Source: Streptomyces fulvoviolaceus (GTDB lineage Bacteria; Actinomycetota; Actinomycetes; Streptomycetales; Streptomycetaceae). Taken from it: a stretch of DNA of 64,000 nucleotides. Under the pieces are notes generated by a model. That model saw only the letters and a program-made list of their open reading frames with translations. It was not told the origin of the DNA and ran no database searches. Every line of letters starts with the position of its first letter. Within the stretch, counting starts at the first letter, position 1. The stretch is from positions 1-64,000 of the forward strand of contig NZ_JOEY01000009.1 of assembly GCF_000718165.1 (NCBI RefSeq). The letters are read 5' to 3'. This document shows positions 46,333-55,999 of the stretch, piece by piece. Position numbers and translations under genes: made by a program.

Positions 46333-46439
46333 GGCGGATCGCCTTCTCGGGACGTATGGGACGCATTCCAGTGAGGGGACCGGGCTCCGCGGCCGCCCCG
46401 GTCATTCCAGGTTGCGCCCCTACGGCGGCGAAGTCGCGT

Positions 46440-46462
46440 CGATTGACGGCCGCCGTCAATCG
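46440..46462. promoter_or_regulatory. ArsR-type operator, 11-bp perfect palindrome
   Basis: CGATTGACGGC-C-GCCGTCAATCG is a perfect inverted repeat with a one-base centre. It lies 10 bases upstream of the -35-like element of the ArsR gene, in the gap with the small divergent gene. ArsR proteins bind such palindromes, so autoregulation is likely. Confidence 0.7.
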
Positions 46463-46471
46463 GGAGCGGCG

Positions 46472-46494
46472 TTGTCAGTGGCGGAGTGCACCAT
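46472..46494 (+). promoter_or_regulatory. RecA-NDp-like promoter of the ArsR gene
   Basis: TTGTCAGTG (46472-46480), eight bases, then CACCAT (46489-46494) matches the RecA-NDp motif except for C instead of T at the first -10 position. The -10 ends six bases before the ATG at 46501. The 16 bases GCGTTGTCAGTGGCGG are shared exactly with the radA promoter. Confidence 0.6.
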
Positions 46495-46500
46495 GAGGTC

Positions 46501-47607
46501 ATGAGCGTGCGCATCGACATCGCGGGGCTGCGGCCGGAGAGGGTCGCCGTCGTGCCCTCGCCCCTGGCCGAGCTCGGCATGGCGCTGCACGCGCTGTCCG
46601 AGCCGGGGCATCATCCGGGGCTGCAGGGCTGGGTGACGGGGGTGACCGCCCGGCTCGACCCGCATCTGGCCGACCGGATGTGCGAGGCGGACTTCCTGTG
46701 GCGGACGACGTTCTCCGACCTGTTCATGCCCTTCGCCGGCCTTCCGGGCAGGAGCACCCTTCCGGGAGCCACCATCGCCGAGGACCTGGATCTGCTCGAC
46801 AAGCTGACGGACGAGCAGTTCGTGGACGCGGCCCTGGAGTTCACGTGTGCGCTGCCGTACTACTCGCACGGCCCCAGCGTGCTCTCCGACGCCGAGTTGC
46901 ACCGGCGAGCCCTGGAGTTGGCCGCATCTCGCGGGCCGCAGCAGGTGCGGTTCGCCGAGCGGCTGCTGACCGACCCGCCGCGGATCCGGTCCTGGTTCAG
47001 GCAGTTCGTGGAGGACTGCGACGAGGCGTTCTTCGCGGAGACCTGGTCCCGGCTGAGCCACCAGCTCGCGGCGGATGCCCGCCACAAGACGGACCTCCTG
47101 AGGCACAAGGGCCTCGCCGAGGCGCTGACCGCGGTGTCCCCGGCGGTGGCCCTGGACGAAGCCGACGGGCGGATCACGATCGACAAGCTGGGCATCGGGC
47201 ACACGGCCACGGCGGACGGCGGTCTGCTGCTGGTCCCGACAAGCCTGGGCTGGCCGCACCTGAGCGTCCTGCACCGGTACGGCTGGCAGCCGGCGCTGCA
47301 CTACCCGGTCGGCTCCCCCGAACTCGCCGCTCCGCCCTCGGTCGAGCAGCTGGCCCTGCGGATGACCGCGCTCTCCCACCCCGTCCGAATGCGGCTCTGC
47401 CGCCATCTGGCCCGCAGCGCGTACACCACGAGCGAGCTGGCGCAGGTGCACGGCATGACGGCCCCCGAGATATCCCGGCACCTGAGCGTGCTGAAGAAGG
47501 CGGGCCTGATCACCACCCGTCGGCGTGGGCGGTACGTCCTGCATCAGCTGGACGTGACCGTGGTGGCCCGGCTGGGCAGCGACTTCCTGGAAGGGATACT
47601 GCGCTAG
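46501..47607 (+). CDS. ArsR family regulator with large N-terminal domain (DUF5937 type)
   Basis: 368 residues. An N-terminal domain of about 270 residues (PSPLAELGMALHALSEPGHH at its start) resembles the DUF5937 region of streptomycete ArsR-like proteins. A C-terminal winged helix follows (LALRMTALSHPVRMRLCRHL, TTSELAQVHGMTAPEISRHL, LKKAGLITTRRRGRYV). No CVC metal site is visible, so it is probably not a metal sensor. The start at 46501 is supported by the leaderless promoter spacing. Confidence 0.87.
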   Translation: MSVRIDIAGLRPERVAVVPSPLAELGMALHALSEPGHHPGLQGWVTGVTARLDPHLADRMCEADFLWRTTFSDLFMPFAGLPGRSTLPGATIAEDLDLLDKLTDEQFVDAALEFTCALPYYSHGPSVLSDAELHRRALELAASRGPQQVRFAERLLTDPPRIRSWFRQFVEDCDEAFFAETWSRLSHQLAADARHKTDLLRHKGLAEALTAVSPAVALDEADGRITIDKLGIGHTATADGGLLLVPTSLGWPHLSVLHRYGWQPALHYPVGSPELAAPPSVEQLALRMTALSHPVRMRLCRHLARSAYTTSELAQVHGMTAPEISRHLSVLKKAGLITTRRRGRYVLHQLDVTVVARLGSDFLEGILR

Positions 47608-47622
47608 CTCGCCGGCAGTCCG

Positions 47623-48267
47623 TCAGTCGAACCGGATGTGCTGAAGCCCCACCCGCACCTGCCTGAGCCGCGTCCGCACCGCACCCTCGGTGTTCGGCCG
47701 CAGCGTCAGCCCGGCGAGCACGGCGATGCGGTCCGCCGTCTTCGGCACGGTGGAGTGGTCCGTCCACAGGTGCTCGGCGAACTCCGGCTCGCGCAGCCGC
47801 TCCAGGCAGTGGTCGAGCTGTTGCACGGCCCAACTCTCCCTGCGCAGCCCGGCGTTCTTCCTCGCGCTCTTCCCGGAAACGTACTGAAGGAGGTGCCCGA
47901 AGCCGCGCTCCCGCAGCCGCCGCAGCACGGTCTCGCGCTCGGCGAGGAGGGTGAAGTGCCGTACGTCATGGCCGAGTTCACGCAGCCGGCCCACGGTCTC
48001 CTCGAAGTAGCCGGAGTCCGTGACCGTCATGGGTGCGATCACCGCGCCGTCGTGCTTGGTGAGGGCGAGGTCGAGGACCTCGACGACGCCCTGGCGCCAG
48101 GAGGTCAGGTCCTGGAAGTTGCCGCGCAGTTCGGGCGGCAGCGTGCGGCGCAGACCGAAGCCGGCGTGCTCGGGATCGCAGACCACGCTGCCCGGCAGAC
48201 GGCGCTGGATCTCGTACGCCGTCTGTGTCTTTCCTCCCCCGAAAGGGCCGTTGATCCACAGGAGCAT
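47623..48267 (-). CDS. TmrB-like ATP-binding protein
   Basis: 214 residues, P-loop kinase fold: INGPFGGGKTQTAYEI at the N-terminus, then PMTVTDSGYFEET and HFTLLAERETVLRRL. It resembles TmrB/TunR, the tunicamycin-resistance ATP-binding protein of Bacillus and its Streptomyces relatives. Any role in resistance here is inferred from similarity only. It converges on the ArsR gene with a 15-base gap. Confidence 0.82.
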   Translation of the reverse strand: MLLWINGPFGGGKTQTAYEIQRRLPGSVVCDPEHAGFGLRRTLPPELRGNFQDLTSWRQGVVEVLDLALTKHDGAVIAPMTVTDSGYFEETVGRLRELGHDVRHFTLLAERETVLRRLRERGFGHLLQYVSGKSARKNAGLRRESWAVQQLDHCLERLREPEFAEHLWTDHSTVPKTADRIAVLAGLTLRPNTEGAVRTRLRQVRVGLQHIRFD

Positions 48268-48317
48268 GCGCAGACCCTAGTGGGCGGCGGTTACACGGGG
48301 ATCACACCCCCTGTGAC

Positions 48318-48989
48318 TCAGCCGTGCCCGCCCGCGCGCACCAGCCCCGTCTCATACGCCAGGACCACCACCTGTACCCGGTCCCTGAGGCCCAGCTTGG
48401 TCAGGATGCGGCCCACGTGCGTCTTGACGGTCGCCTCGGACAGCACCAGCCGGGCCGCGATCTCGCCGTTGGACAGCCCCTGCGCGACCAGCACCATGAC
48501 CTCGCGCTCGCGGTCGGTGAGCCGCTCCAGTTCCTTGTACTGGGGCGCCTTGCCGGTGCTGGGCAGCATCGGTGCGAACCGGTCGAGGAGCCGCCGGGTC
48601 GTCGAGGGCGCAACGACCGCGTCACCGCTGTGCACCGAGCGGATGGCGGTCAGGAGCTCGCCGGGCGGCACGTCCTTGAGCATGAAGCCGGAGGCGCCCG
48701 CCTTCAGCCCGGAGAAGGCGTACTCGTCGAGGTCGAAGGTGGTCAGGATCAGCACCTTCGGCGGCTCGGCCTCCTGGCAGATACGGCGGGTGGTCTCCAC
48801 GCCGTCGAGCTTCGGCATACGGACGTCCATCAGCACCACGTCGACGGCGGTCGACCGCAGCACCTGAAGGGCCTCCACCCCGTCCCCCGCCTCCGCCACG
48901 ACCTCCATGTCCGGCTGGGCCGCGAGCACCATCCGGAACCCGGTGCGCAGCAGCACCTGGTCGTCGACGAGCATCACGCGGATCGTCAT
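48318..48989 (-). CDS. NarL/FixJ family response regulator
   Basis: 223 residues. Receiver domain with DDQ near residue 9, phospho-acceptor Asp in VVLMDVRMPKLDG near 54 and Lys in GFMLKDVPP near 104. The C-terminal LuxR-type HTH reads LTDREREVMVLVAQGLSNGE and LVLSEATVKTHVGRIL. It is the partner of the histidine kinase encoded just upstream on the same strand. Targets are unknown; none can be assigned from the neighbours. Confidence 0.93.
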   Translation of the reverse strand: MTIRVMLVDDQVLLRTGFRMVLAAQPDMEVVAEAGDGVEALQVLRSTAVDVVLMDVRMPKLDGVETTRRICQEAEPPKVLILTTFDLDEYAFSGLKAGASGFMLKDVPPGELLTAIRSVHSGDAVVAPSTTRRLLDRFAPMLPSTGKAPQYKELERLTDREREVMVLVAQGLSNGEIAARLVLSEATVKTHVGRILTKLGLRDRVQVVVLAYETGLVRAGGHG

Positions 48990-49073
48990 CGGGAGCCTCT
49001 TCCGTTTCCGTGGAGTCGATCAGGGTCGAGCAGCAGGGTCGTTACAGGTGTCAACAAAGGGCGTACGTCGGCG

Positions 49074-50276
49074 TCAATGCGCGGGTTTGAGCGGGAGCAG
49101 CGCACTGATGCGGAATCCTCCGCCGGGGCGCGGCCCCGCGTCCAGCGTGCCGCCGACCATGCCGACCCGCTCGCGCATGCCGATCAGACCGTGGCCCCGG
49201 CCGTCGGCGCCGCCCTCCTCGTACAGCTCGTGCGGGGCGCCCTTGCCGTCGTCCTCGACGAGCAGGCCGAGTCCGTCGTCGAAGTAGACCAGGCGCACGC
49301 TCGCGCCCGCGTTCGGCCCGCCGTGCTTGCGGGTGTTGGTGAGCGCTTCCTGCACGATGCGGTACGCCGTCAGCTCGACGCCGCTGGGCAGCGGGCGCGG
49401 GGTCCCCTCGACCTTGAAGTCGACGGGCAGACCGGAGCCGCGGCACTGCTCGACGAGGTCCTCGATCTGCTCGACGTCGGGCTGTGGGACGTACTCGCCG
49501 CCCTCCTGGTGCTCGCCGGTGCGCAGGACGCCGAGCAGGCGGCGCATCTCGGCGAGGGCCTGGCGGCCGGTGGAGGAGATCGTCTCCAGAGCCTTCTTCG
49601 CCTGGTCGGGCGCGGCGTCGAGGACATAGGCGGCGCCGTCGGCCTGCACGACCATCACGGACACGTTGTGCGCGACGACGTCGTGCAGCTCGCGCGCGAT
49701 CCGGGCGCGTTCGGCGGCGACCGCGACCTTCGCCTGCGCCTCGCGCTCCTTCTCGAGCCGGGCGGCGCGCTCCTCCAGCTGGGCGAAGTAGGCACGGCGG
49801 GTGCGGATCGAGTCGCCGAGCACCCAGGCGAGCGCGAACGGCACGGTCTGCAAGATCATGAGAGCGACGTTGCCGAGGGCGTTCGTGTCCTCGTTCAGCC
49901 AGCGCAACTGCGCCAGGGGGGCCGCGCACAGTCCCATCGCCAGCGCGAGCCGGGAGGCCCAGCGGGCCCCGGTCGCGGCCACGGTGTAGACGATGACCAG
50001 CATGGCGAAGTCGGCAGTGGTCGTCTCGATGTCCACGGCCAGCTGCACCACGCCGAGCGCGGCGGCCAGCAGCAACATCTTCTCCGGCATGCGCCGACGC
50101 AGCGCGATCACCAGGCACAACAGGAGGAGGACCGGAACGATCACCGCCTCGGTCCGGGTGCCCCGAGGCTCATCGCGGGCGTATTCGCTCGCCAGCGAGA
50201 TCCCGAACAGGAAGACGGCCCAGAAGCTGTCGACCCATGTCGGGTGCCTGCGGAGGAAGTCGTAGAGGCGCTGCAC
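49074..50276 (-). CDS. Sensor histidine kinase, NarX/DesK type
   Basis: 400 residues from a GTG at 50276 (VQRLYDFLRR); an in-frame GTG at 50300 would add eight. About five transmembrane helices fill residues 20-150 with almost no extracellular loop. The HisKA_3 phospho-acceptor is in ARELHDVVAHNVSVMV and the HATPase_c has LTNTRKHGG, VEDDGKGAP and GHGLIGMRERV. The membrane-embedded sensor suggests detection of a membrane or lipophilic signal. It pairs with the response regulator 84 bases downstream. Confidence 0.92.
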   Translation of the reverse strand: MQRLYDFLRRHPTWVDSFWAVFLFGISLASEYARDEPRGTRTEAVIVPVLLLLCLVIALRRRMPEKMLLLAAALGVVQLAVDIETTTADFAMLVIVYTVAATGARWASRLALAMGLCAAPLAQLRWLNEDTNALGNVALMILQTVPFALAWVLGDSIRTRRAYFAQLEERAARLEKEREAQAKVAVAAERARIARELHDVVAHNVSVMVVQADGAAYVLDAAPDQAKKALETISSTGRQALAEMRRLLGVLRTGEHQEGGEYVPQPDVEQIEDLVEQCRGSGLPVDFKVEGTPRPLPSGVELTAYRIVQEALTNTRKHGGPNAGASVRLVYFDDGLGLLVEDDGKGAPHELYEEGGADGRGHGLIGMRERVGMVGGTLDAGPRPGGGFRISALLPLKPAH

Positions 50277-50382
50277 GTAACCCAGCGTAGGGAAGCGCAC
50301 TGTGTGCAGGGGTCAACCGGAGGGTCGATCCGCACCGCCCCCGCATACTCCCCAAGGTGGAGGCCTCGTTCTCCTGTGCGCT

Positions 50383-50388
50383 TAGCCT
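50383..50388 (+). promoter_or_regulatory. -10 box implying leaderless mRNA for the MidA-like gene
   Basis: TAGCCT ends six bases before the GTG at 50395, with no ribosome site between. The -35 region is weak. Confidence 0.4.
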
Positions 50389-50394
50389 GACGGC

Positions 50395-51459
50395 GTGACG
50401 AAGGAAACAGCGGACGAGTGGCGCGGCCGGCGAGCGGCCACGGAGGCCGCCCTGTACGGGCCCGGCGGGTTCTACCGCAGGCCCGAGGGGCCGGCCGGTC
50501 ACTTCCGTACGTCCGTGCACGCCTCCCCCCTCTTCGCCGAGGCCGTGGCCCGGCTGATGTGCCGGGTCGACAAGGCGCTGGGGCGGCCTTCGGAGCTCGA
50601 TTTCGTCGACATGGCCGCGGGGCGGGGCGAGTTGGTGACCGGGGTGCTCGCCGCGCTGCCCGCCGACGTGGCCGCCCGCACGCGCGCGTACGGCGTGGAG
50701 ATCGCCGGCCGCCCCGAAAATCTCGATCACCGGATCGAGTGGCTGCCCGAGCTCCCGAAGAAGATCACCGGCCTGCTGTTCGCCAACGAATGGCTGGACA
50801 ACGTACCCGTGGAGATCGCGGAGGTGGACTCCACGGGCGTACCGCGGCTGGTTCTCGTACGGCGGGACGGGCGCGAACGGCTCGGGGAACCGGTCTCCGG
50901 CGCGGAGGCGGAGTGGCTGGCGCGCTGGTGGCCGCTGCCGGCCGAGGAGGGGCTGCGGGCCGAGATCGGCCTGCCCCGGGACCTCGCCTGGGCCGCCGCG
51001 GTCGCGTCCGTCGACCGGGGGCTCGCGGTGGCCGTCGACTACGCGCACACGGCCGACGCGCGCCCGCTGTTCGGGACGCTGACCGGCTTCCGGGAGGGGC
51101 GTGAGACGGCGCCCGTGCCGGACGGGTCGTGCGACATCACGGCGCACGTCGCGCTGGACGCGTGCGCGGCGGCGTGCGCTGCGTCCGGGGGGCGCGTGCT
51201 GCGCCAACGTGACGCCCTGCGCGCCTTGGGCATTGCTGGCGCACGCCCCCCGCTCGCACTCGCATCCACACAACCCGCGGCCTACGTACGCGCCCTCGCC
51301 CGCGCCGGCGAGGCCGCCGAGCTCACCGCGGCGGGCGGACTCGGCGACTTCGGCTGGCTGCTCCAGCCGGTGGGAATGCCAGACGGACTGAACGGACCGG
51401 GCGCGCCCCTCGGCCTCGGCGACCTACTTGTCGATGTCCCCGACCACGAAGAACAGTGA
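50395..51459 (+). CDS. MidA/NDUFAF7-like SAM-dependent methyltransferase
   Basis: 354 residues. Matches the MidA/NDUFAF7 (DUF185) family: [20 protein letters not shown] near the start, SAM motif [13 protein letters not shown] near 65, and the family hallmark [13 protein letters not shown] near 125. Human NDUFAF7 dimethylates an arginine of complex I subunit NDUFS2, the NuoD homologue. Here the convergent neighbour, overlapping by 36 bases, is a NuoD paralogue. An enzyme-substrate pair is therefore a reasonable inference. GTG start; probably leaderless. Confidence 0.85.
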   Translation: MTKETADEWRGRRAATEAALYGPGGFYRRPEGPAGHFRTSVHASPLFAEAVARLMCRVDKALGRPSELDFVDMAAGRGELVTGVLAALPADVAARTRAYGVEIAGRPENLDHRIEWLPELPKKITGLLFANEWLDNVPVEIAEVDSTGVPRLVLVRRDGRERLGEPVSGAEAEWLARWWPLPAEEGLRAEIGLPRDLAWAAAVASVDRGLAVAVDYAHTADARPLFGTLTGFREGRETAPVPDGSCDITAHVALDACAAACAASGGRVLRQRDALRALGIAGARPPLALASTQPAAYVRALARAGEAAELTAAGGLGDFGWLLQPVGMPDGLNGPGAPLGLGDLLVDVPDHEEQ

Positions 51460-52575
51460 CCCCAGAATCGCCACCATGTCCGCGACCAGCGTGCCCGGCA
51501 GCAGCTCCACGAGCGCCTGGATGTTGTTGTACGAGGCCGAGCGCAGCTTCAGCCGGTACGGGGTCTTCTCGCCCTTGCTGACGAGGTAGTAGCCGTTGAT
51601 GCCGAGGGGGTTCTCGGTCCACGCGTACGTGTGCCCCTCGGGTGCCTTCAGGACCTTCGGGAGCCGCTGGTTGATCGGCCCGGGCGGCAGGTCGGCGAGC
51701 CGGTCGAGACAGGCGTCGGCGAGGTCGAGGGCGTTGTGCGTCTGCTCCAGAAGGACCTCGAAGCGGGCGAGGCAGTCGCCCTCCTTGCGGGTCACCACCT
51801 TCAGGGTGTCCTGCAGCTCGCCGTACGCGAGGTAGGGCTCGTCGCGGCGCAGGTCGAAGTCGACGCCCGAGGCGCGCGCGATCGGCCCGCTCACGCCGTA
51901 CGCGTGCACGGCCTCCGGCGCGAGGGCGCCCACGCCCCGCGTGCGCCCCCGGAAGATCTCGTTGCCGAGCACCAGGTCGTCGAACCGGTCCATGCGCGAA
52001 CGCACGGCGGCGACGGCGGCACGCGCGCGCGTGGCCCAGCCGGCCGGCAGGTCCTCCTTCAGGCCGCCGACGCGGTTGAACATGTAATGCATGCGGCCGC
52101 CGGAGACCTCCTCCATGACGTTCTGGAGCACCTCCCGCTCCCGGAACGCGTAGAAGACCGGCGTGATGCCGCCCAGCTCCAGGGGATACGAGCCCAGGAA
52201 CATCAGGTGGTTCAGCACCCGGTTCAGCTCGGCGAGCAGCGTGCGCGTCCACACCGCCCGCTCCGGGACCTCCATGCCGAGCATGCGCTCCACGCCGAGG
52301 ACCACACCCAGCTCGTTCGAGAAGGCCGACAGCCAGTCGTGGCGGTTGGCGAGCATGATGATCTGGCGGTAGTCGCGCGCCTCGAACAGCTTCTCCGCAC
52401 CGCGGTGCATATAGCCGATCACCGGCTCGGCACGCATGATGCGCTCGCCGTCCAGGACAAGCTTGAGGCGCAGCACACCGTGCGTGGACGGGTGCTGGGG
52501 GCCGATGTTGAGCACCATGTCGGTGCTCTCGGCGGCGCCGCCGATACCGACCATCGTCTCCGTCGTAGGAGTCAT
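51424..52575 (-). CDS. nuoD: NADH-quinone oxidoreductase subunit D paralogue
   Basis: 383 residues, the 49-kDa subunit family of complex I (related to NiFe-hydrogenase large subunits). [49 protein letters not shown], the C-terminal [20 protein letters not shown] and VGDIDK are all present. Other nuo genes are not adjacent, so this is an orphan copy (often called nuoD2 in Streptomyces) separate from the main 14-gene operon. The ATG at 52575 gives MTPTTETM; the long frame upstream to 54315 is unrelated. It may form part of a reduced hydrogenase-like or complex I-like assembly, or replace NuoD under some condition. Confidence 0.92.
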   Translation of the reverse strand: MTPTTETMVGIGGAAESTDMVLNIGPQHPSTHGVLRLKLVLDGERIMRAEPVIGYMHRGAEKLFEARDYRQIIMLANRHDWLSAFSNELGVVLGVERMLGMEVPERAVWTRTLLAELNRVLNHLMFLGSYPLELGGITPVFYAFREREVLQNVMEEVSGGRMHYMFNRVGGLKEDLPAGWATRARAAVAAVRSRMDRFDDLVLGNEIFRGRTRGVGALAPEAVHAYGVSGPIARASGVDFDLRRDEPYLAYGELQDTLKVVTRKEGDCLARFEVLLEQTHNALDLADACLDRLADLPPGPINQRLPKVLKAPEGHTYAWTENPLGINGYYLVSKGEKTPYRLKLRSASYNNIQALVELLPGTLVADMVAILGSLFFVVGDIDK

Positions 52576-52606
52576 GGGCACAGTCTCTCCTACGTACGCT
52601 GGCCAT

Positions 52607-53119
52607 ATGGAGACGGGGAGCGCGGGGAACACCGGAAAGACGGCGGCAGCGGAGGGCGAGCCGGTGTGGACCGGGCTGCCGCCGGGGCTGCTGCGGATGC
52701 GACGGCTGTTGCTGGTGGTGTGGCTGGGGTTGCTGGCCGTCGGTCTGGGGCTGCTGCTCGACCTGCTCGCCGGGCCGGTCTGGGCCGCCTTCGCGCTGCT
52801 GCCGCTCGCGCTCATGGCCTGGGGCTGGGTGATGCTCGGCCACAACTGGCGCTCCTGGCGGTACGCCGAGCGCGCCGACGACCTGCTGATCAGCAAGGGC
52901 GTGCTGTGGCGCGAGGAGACCGTCGTGCCGTACGGGCGCATGCAGCTGGTCGAGGTCACCTCCGGGCCCGTCGAACGGCACTTCGGGCTGGCCAGCGTGC
53001 AGCTGCACACGGCCGCCGCGGCGACCGACGCGACCATTCCGGGCCTCGACCCGGCCGAGGCGGAGCGGCTGCGCGACCGGCTCACCGAACTCGGCGAGGC
53101 CCGATCGGCGGGCCTGTGA
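52607..53119 (+). CDS. PH domain-containing membrane protein (bPH2, YdbS-like)
   Basis: 170 residues. Two transmembrane helices (about 32-75, [20 protein letters not shown] and the next) are followed by a bacterial PH-like domain with [20 protein letters not shown] and [12 protein letters not shown]. It pairs with the larger PH protein downstream through a GTGA overlap. Bacillus YdbS/YdbT are a similar pair that protect against certain bacteriocins. A TACGCT box (52595-52600) ends six bases before the ATG, so the mRNA may be leaderless. It is divergent from nuoD across 31 bases. Confidence 0.88.
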   Translation: METGSAGNTGKTAAAEGEPVWTGLPPGLLRMRRLLLVVWLGLLAVGLGLLLDLLAGPVWAAFALLPLALMAWGWVMLGHNWRSWRYAERADDLLISKGVLWREETVVPYGRMQLVEVTSGPVERHFGLASVQLHTAAAATDATIPGLDPAEAERLRDRLTELGEARSAGL

Positions 53120-54450
53120 CGGCGCCGGGCGTCGACGACGCCGTACGGGAGAAGCCGCCCGTCACCGAGCGGCGGCTGCACCCCGTGACGCCGCTGAGGC
53201 GGGCGTGGGCGCCGGTCGCCGTGCTCATCGGGTGGGCCGTGCACGACCCCGACCAGGCGCAGCGCCAGCTGACCCGGCTGACGACCACCACCCTGCTGAT
53301 CGCCCTCGCCCTGCTCCTCCCCGCCGCCGCGCTCTACGGCTTCCTCACCTGGTGGTTCACCCACTTCGCGGTGACCGACACCGAACTGCGCATCCGTACC
53401 GGCCTGTTGTTCCGGCGCACCGCCCACATCCGGCTGGAACGGATCCAGGCCGTCGACATCACCCAGCCGCTCCTCGCGCGCGTGGCGGGCGTCGCGAAAC
53501 TCAAACTGGACGTCGTGGGCGCGGACAAGAAGGACGAGCTCGCCTTCCTCGGGGAGCGCGAGGCGCGTGCGCTCCGCGCGGAACTGCTCGCGCGCGCCGC
53601 CGGATTCGCCCCCGAGACGGCACACGAAGTCGGCGAGGCGCCCGTGCGCGAGCTGCTGCGCACGCCCGCCCGCGACCTCGCGATCTCCCTCGTGCTGACG
53701 GGCGCCACCTGGGGCACCCTGGCCGCCGCCCTCGTCGTACCGCCACTGCTGTGGCTGGCCACCCACAGCGTGTGGACGGTCCTCGCGACCGCCGTGCCGC
53801 TGCTCGGCGCGGCGGGCGCGAGCAGCGTGGGGCGGTTCGTCTCCGAGTACGACTGGACGGTGGGCGAGTCCCCGGACGGCCTGCGCATCGACCACGGCCT
53901 CCTGGACCGCACCCACGAGACCGTGCCGCCGGGGCGCGTGCAGACCGTACGGATCGTGGAGCCGCTGCTGTGGCGGCGGCGCGGCTGGGTTCGGGTGGAG
54001 CTGGATGTGGCCGGGTCGTCCAACTCCGTGCTGGTGCCGGTCGCTCCGCGCGAGGTCGCCGAGGCGGTCGTCGCGCGCGTACTGCCCGGGGTGACCGTGC
54101 CGCCGGCGTCGGCGCTGTCGCGGCCCCCGCGGCGGGCCGGACGGTGTGTGCCGGTGTGGTGGCGCGGCCACGGACTCGCCGTCACCGACACGGTGTTCGC
54201 CGCACGGCACGGGCTGCTGCGGCGGAGCCTGGCGCTCGTACCGCACGCGAAGGTCCAGAGCGTACGGCTCGCGCAAGGGCCCTGGGAGCGGCTCTGGCGG
54301 GTTGCCGACGTTCACGTGGACACCGGGGCCAACAAGACCGTGACAACGCGGCTGCGGGACGCTCAGGAAGCCGCGGAGCTGCTCAAGAGGCAGGCGGAGC
54401 GGTCGCGGACCGGACGGAAGGGGGCACGGCCGGACCGTTGGATGGTCTGA
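53116..54450 (+). CDS. PH domain-containing membrane protein (bPH2, YdbT-like)
   Basis: 444 residues from a GTG overlapping the previous stop. Membrane helices lie near 55-85 and in a pair near 190-235; three PH-like segments each carry the diagnostic pattern ([60 protein letters not shown]). It should form a membrane complex with the YdbS-like protein. The gene ends within a long hairpin (54420-54460). Confidence 0.9.
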   Translation: MTAPGVDDAVREKPPVTERRLHPVTPLRRAWAPVAVLIGWAVHDPDQAQRQLTRLTTTTLLIALALLLPAAALYGFLTWWFTHFAVTDTELRIRTGLLFRRTAHIRLERIQAVDITQPLLARVAGVAKLKLDVVGADKKDELAFLGEREARALRAELLARAAGFAPETAHEVGEAPVRELLRTPARDLAISLVLTGATWGTLAAALVVPPLLWLATHSVWTVLATAVPLLGAAGASSVGRFVSEYDWTVGESPDGLRIDHGLLDRTHETVPPGRVQTVRIVEPLLWRRRGWVRVELDVAGSSNSVLVPVAPREVAEAVVARVLPGVTVPPASALSRPPRRAGRCVPVWWRGHGLAVTDTVFAARHGLLRRSLALVPHAKVQSVRLAQGPWERLWRVADVHVDTGANKTVTTRLRDAQEAAELLKRQAERSRTGRKGARPDRWMV

Positions 54451-54460
54451 CCGTGCCCCC
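54420..54460 (+). terminator. Hairpin spanning the stop codon of the PH-domain gene
   Basis: GGGGGCACGG (54420-54429) and CCGTGCCCCC (54451-54460) pair perfectly around 21 bases that include the stop codon. It may terminate transcription from the + strand and also from the convergent gene at 54493. Confidence 0.6.
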
Positions 54461-54492
54461 TGCAGGCACCCGTCCGTTCGTGAGAACGCCCG

Positions 54493-55884
54493 TCAGGAAA
54501 CCGCGCTCCGCAGCCCCTGTACGTCGATCTGCTCCGTCTCGTCGTGGGCCGTCAGGTCGATCACCTGGCCGACGCCCCGCGACTCCTCGTCGGCCTGCTT
54601 GAACCCCGCAGCCTCCGACTCGGCCTTGTGGAGGGCGAGCGCCTCCTGGCCGACGACGTCGGCGAGGTCCTCGTTCTGCACGGCCTCCAGGGCGTCCCGC
54701 GACACCCCCTGTTTCGTACCGAAGAAGTCGAACCCGCCCTCGACCAGCGGGCGCCGCACGGGAGAGGCGGGCACGACGGCCACCGCGGTGGGCGCTATGA
54801 AGTGCCCGGAGGGCTGCTGGGCGGGCTGGGCGATTCTGGCCGGAGTGGTGGCGGCCGCGCGCTCATGCCCGTCGACCGCCTCGGGCTTCCCCTGCGCCTC
54901 GTCCTCCTGCGCGGCCTCCGCCTCGGTGCCGCCGGCGGGGCCGGTCTCCGCCGCGACGGAACCGACGTTCACCGGTTCGCTGTCGAGCTCGGCCTCGGGC
55001 TCGTACTTCGGCCCGTGCTGCGACTGGCCCCTGGCCGCGTTCTCGGAAGACGTCTTGGAAGAGTCCTCGGGCGCGTTCTCGGACGCGTCCTTCGGCTCGT
55101 CCTCGGCTTCGCCCGTGGATTCGCCACCGGTCTCGGACCCGGCCTCGGAGCCTGCATCGGACCCGGTATCGTCCTCGGACTCGTCCGCCGGGGAATCGTC
55201 ACCGTCGTCGAGCCGCTTCAGCGCCGCCTTCGCCCGCAGGAACAGCCGGGACCCATCCGGGGAGAAGATCGCGGGCGTCTCCGGAGCCTCGTCCGCGACG
55301 TCGGCCTCGGCTTCCACCTCTACGTCCGCTTCGGGCTCGGTCTCGGCCGGGGCAGCCACAGCCACGGCCTCCTCCACAGCCGGCGCAGAAGCCTGCGTCG
55401 GCACCGGCGGCAGCGCACGCGCCGGAGCGGTCGCCTCTATCTCGAGCAGACGGCGGCCCTCCAGGGCGCTCGCACGCTCGGTCTCCGCCGTGGCGTACCG
55501 CCGCAGCAGCGCCGCGTGTTCGTTGCGCAGCCCCGCCAGTTCCGCACGCTTCGACCGCAGCCGCTGCTCCAGTTTGACGCGCAGTTCGCGCGACTCCTCG
55601 AGATCGGTCTCCAGCTCGGCGACCCGCTCCTCATAGCGCCACTCGTCGCTGGCACGCGCGCGCGTGAGGTCGGCGACCTGCTTGCCCGCCTGCGCGTCCC
55701 AGCGGCGCATGAAGGCCGCACCGACGACCGCCACCGCCGCGGCGAACGCGGAGACGACGCGGAGCACGGCCGGCTCCGAGAACAACCAGGGGCCGAAGGC
55801 GCACACGAGCGAGACGCCGGCGATCGCCGAAGGAGGCAGCAGTCTGTGCAAAGGAGGGGAATGGCGGTGACGTCCACGTGGCAT
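54493..55884 (-). CDS. Membrane protein with coiled coil and long disordered acidic region
   Basis: 463 residues. After a basic N-terminus two hydrophobic helices (about 18-55) anchor the protein. A coiled coil follows (about 75-150, Glu/Arg/Leu heptads such as YEERVAELETDLEESRELR). The centre (150-350) is low-complexity and acidic, with many Ser/Glu/Asp/Pro. The C-terminal 110 residues look folded (FDFFGTKQGVSRDALEAVQN, ADVVGQEALALHKAESEAAG). I recognise no enzyme motif; it could be a scaffold at the membrane. I choose the ATG at 55884; the frame is open to 55959. Confidence 0.78.
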   Translation of the reverse strand: MPRGRHRHSPPLHRLLPPSAIAGVSLVCAFGPWLFSEPAVLRVVSAFAAAVAVVGAAFMRRWDAQAGKQVADLTRARASDEWRYEERVAELETDLEESRELRVKLEQRLRSKRAELAGLRNEHAALLRRYATAETERASALEGRRLLEIEATAPARALPPVPTQASAPAVEEAVAVAAPAETEPEADVEVEAEADVADEAPETPAIFSPDGSRLFLRAKAALKRLDDGDDSPADESEDDTGSDAGSEAGSETGGESTGEAEDEPKDASENAPEDSSKTSSENAARGQSQHGPKYEPEAELDSEPVNVGSVAAETGPAGGTEAEAAQEDEAQGKPEAVDGHERAAATTPARIAQPAQQPSGHFIAPTAVAVVPASPVRRPLVEGGFDFFGTKQGVSRDALEAVQNEDLADVVGQEALALHKAESEAAGFKQADEESRGVGQVIDLTAHDETEQIDVQGLRSAVS

Positions 55885-55999
55885 GGCCAGAAACTTACCG
55901 CGCGTAGGCGAATCGTGGTGCCCCGCCCCGTAAAAACACAGCCACACCGCAGGCTTCACACGACATCAGGAATCAGACCCGCTGTCGAATTGATCATTT

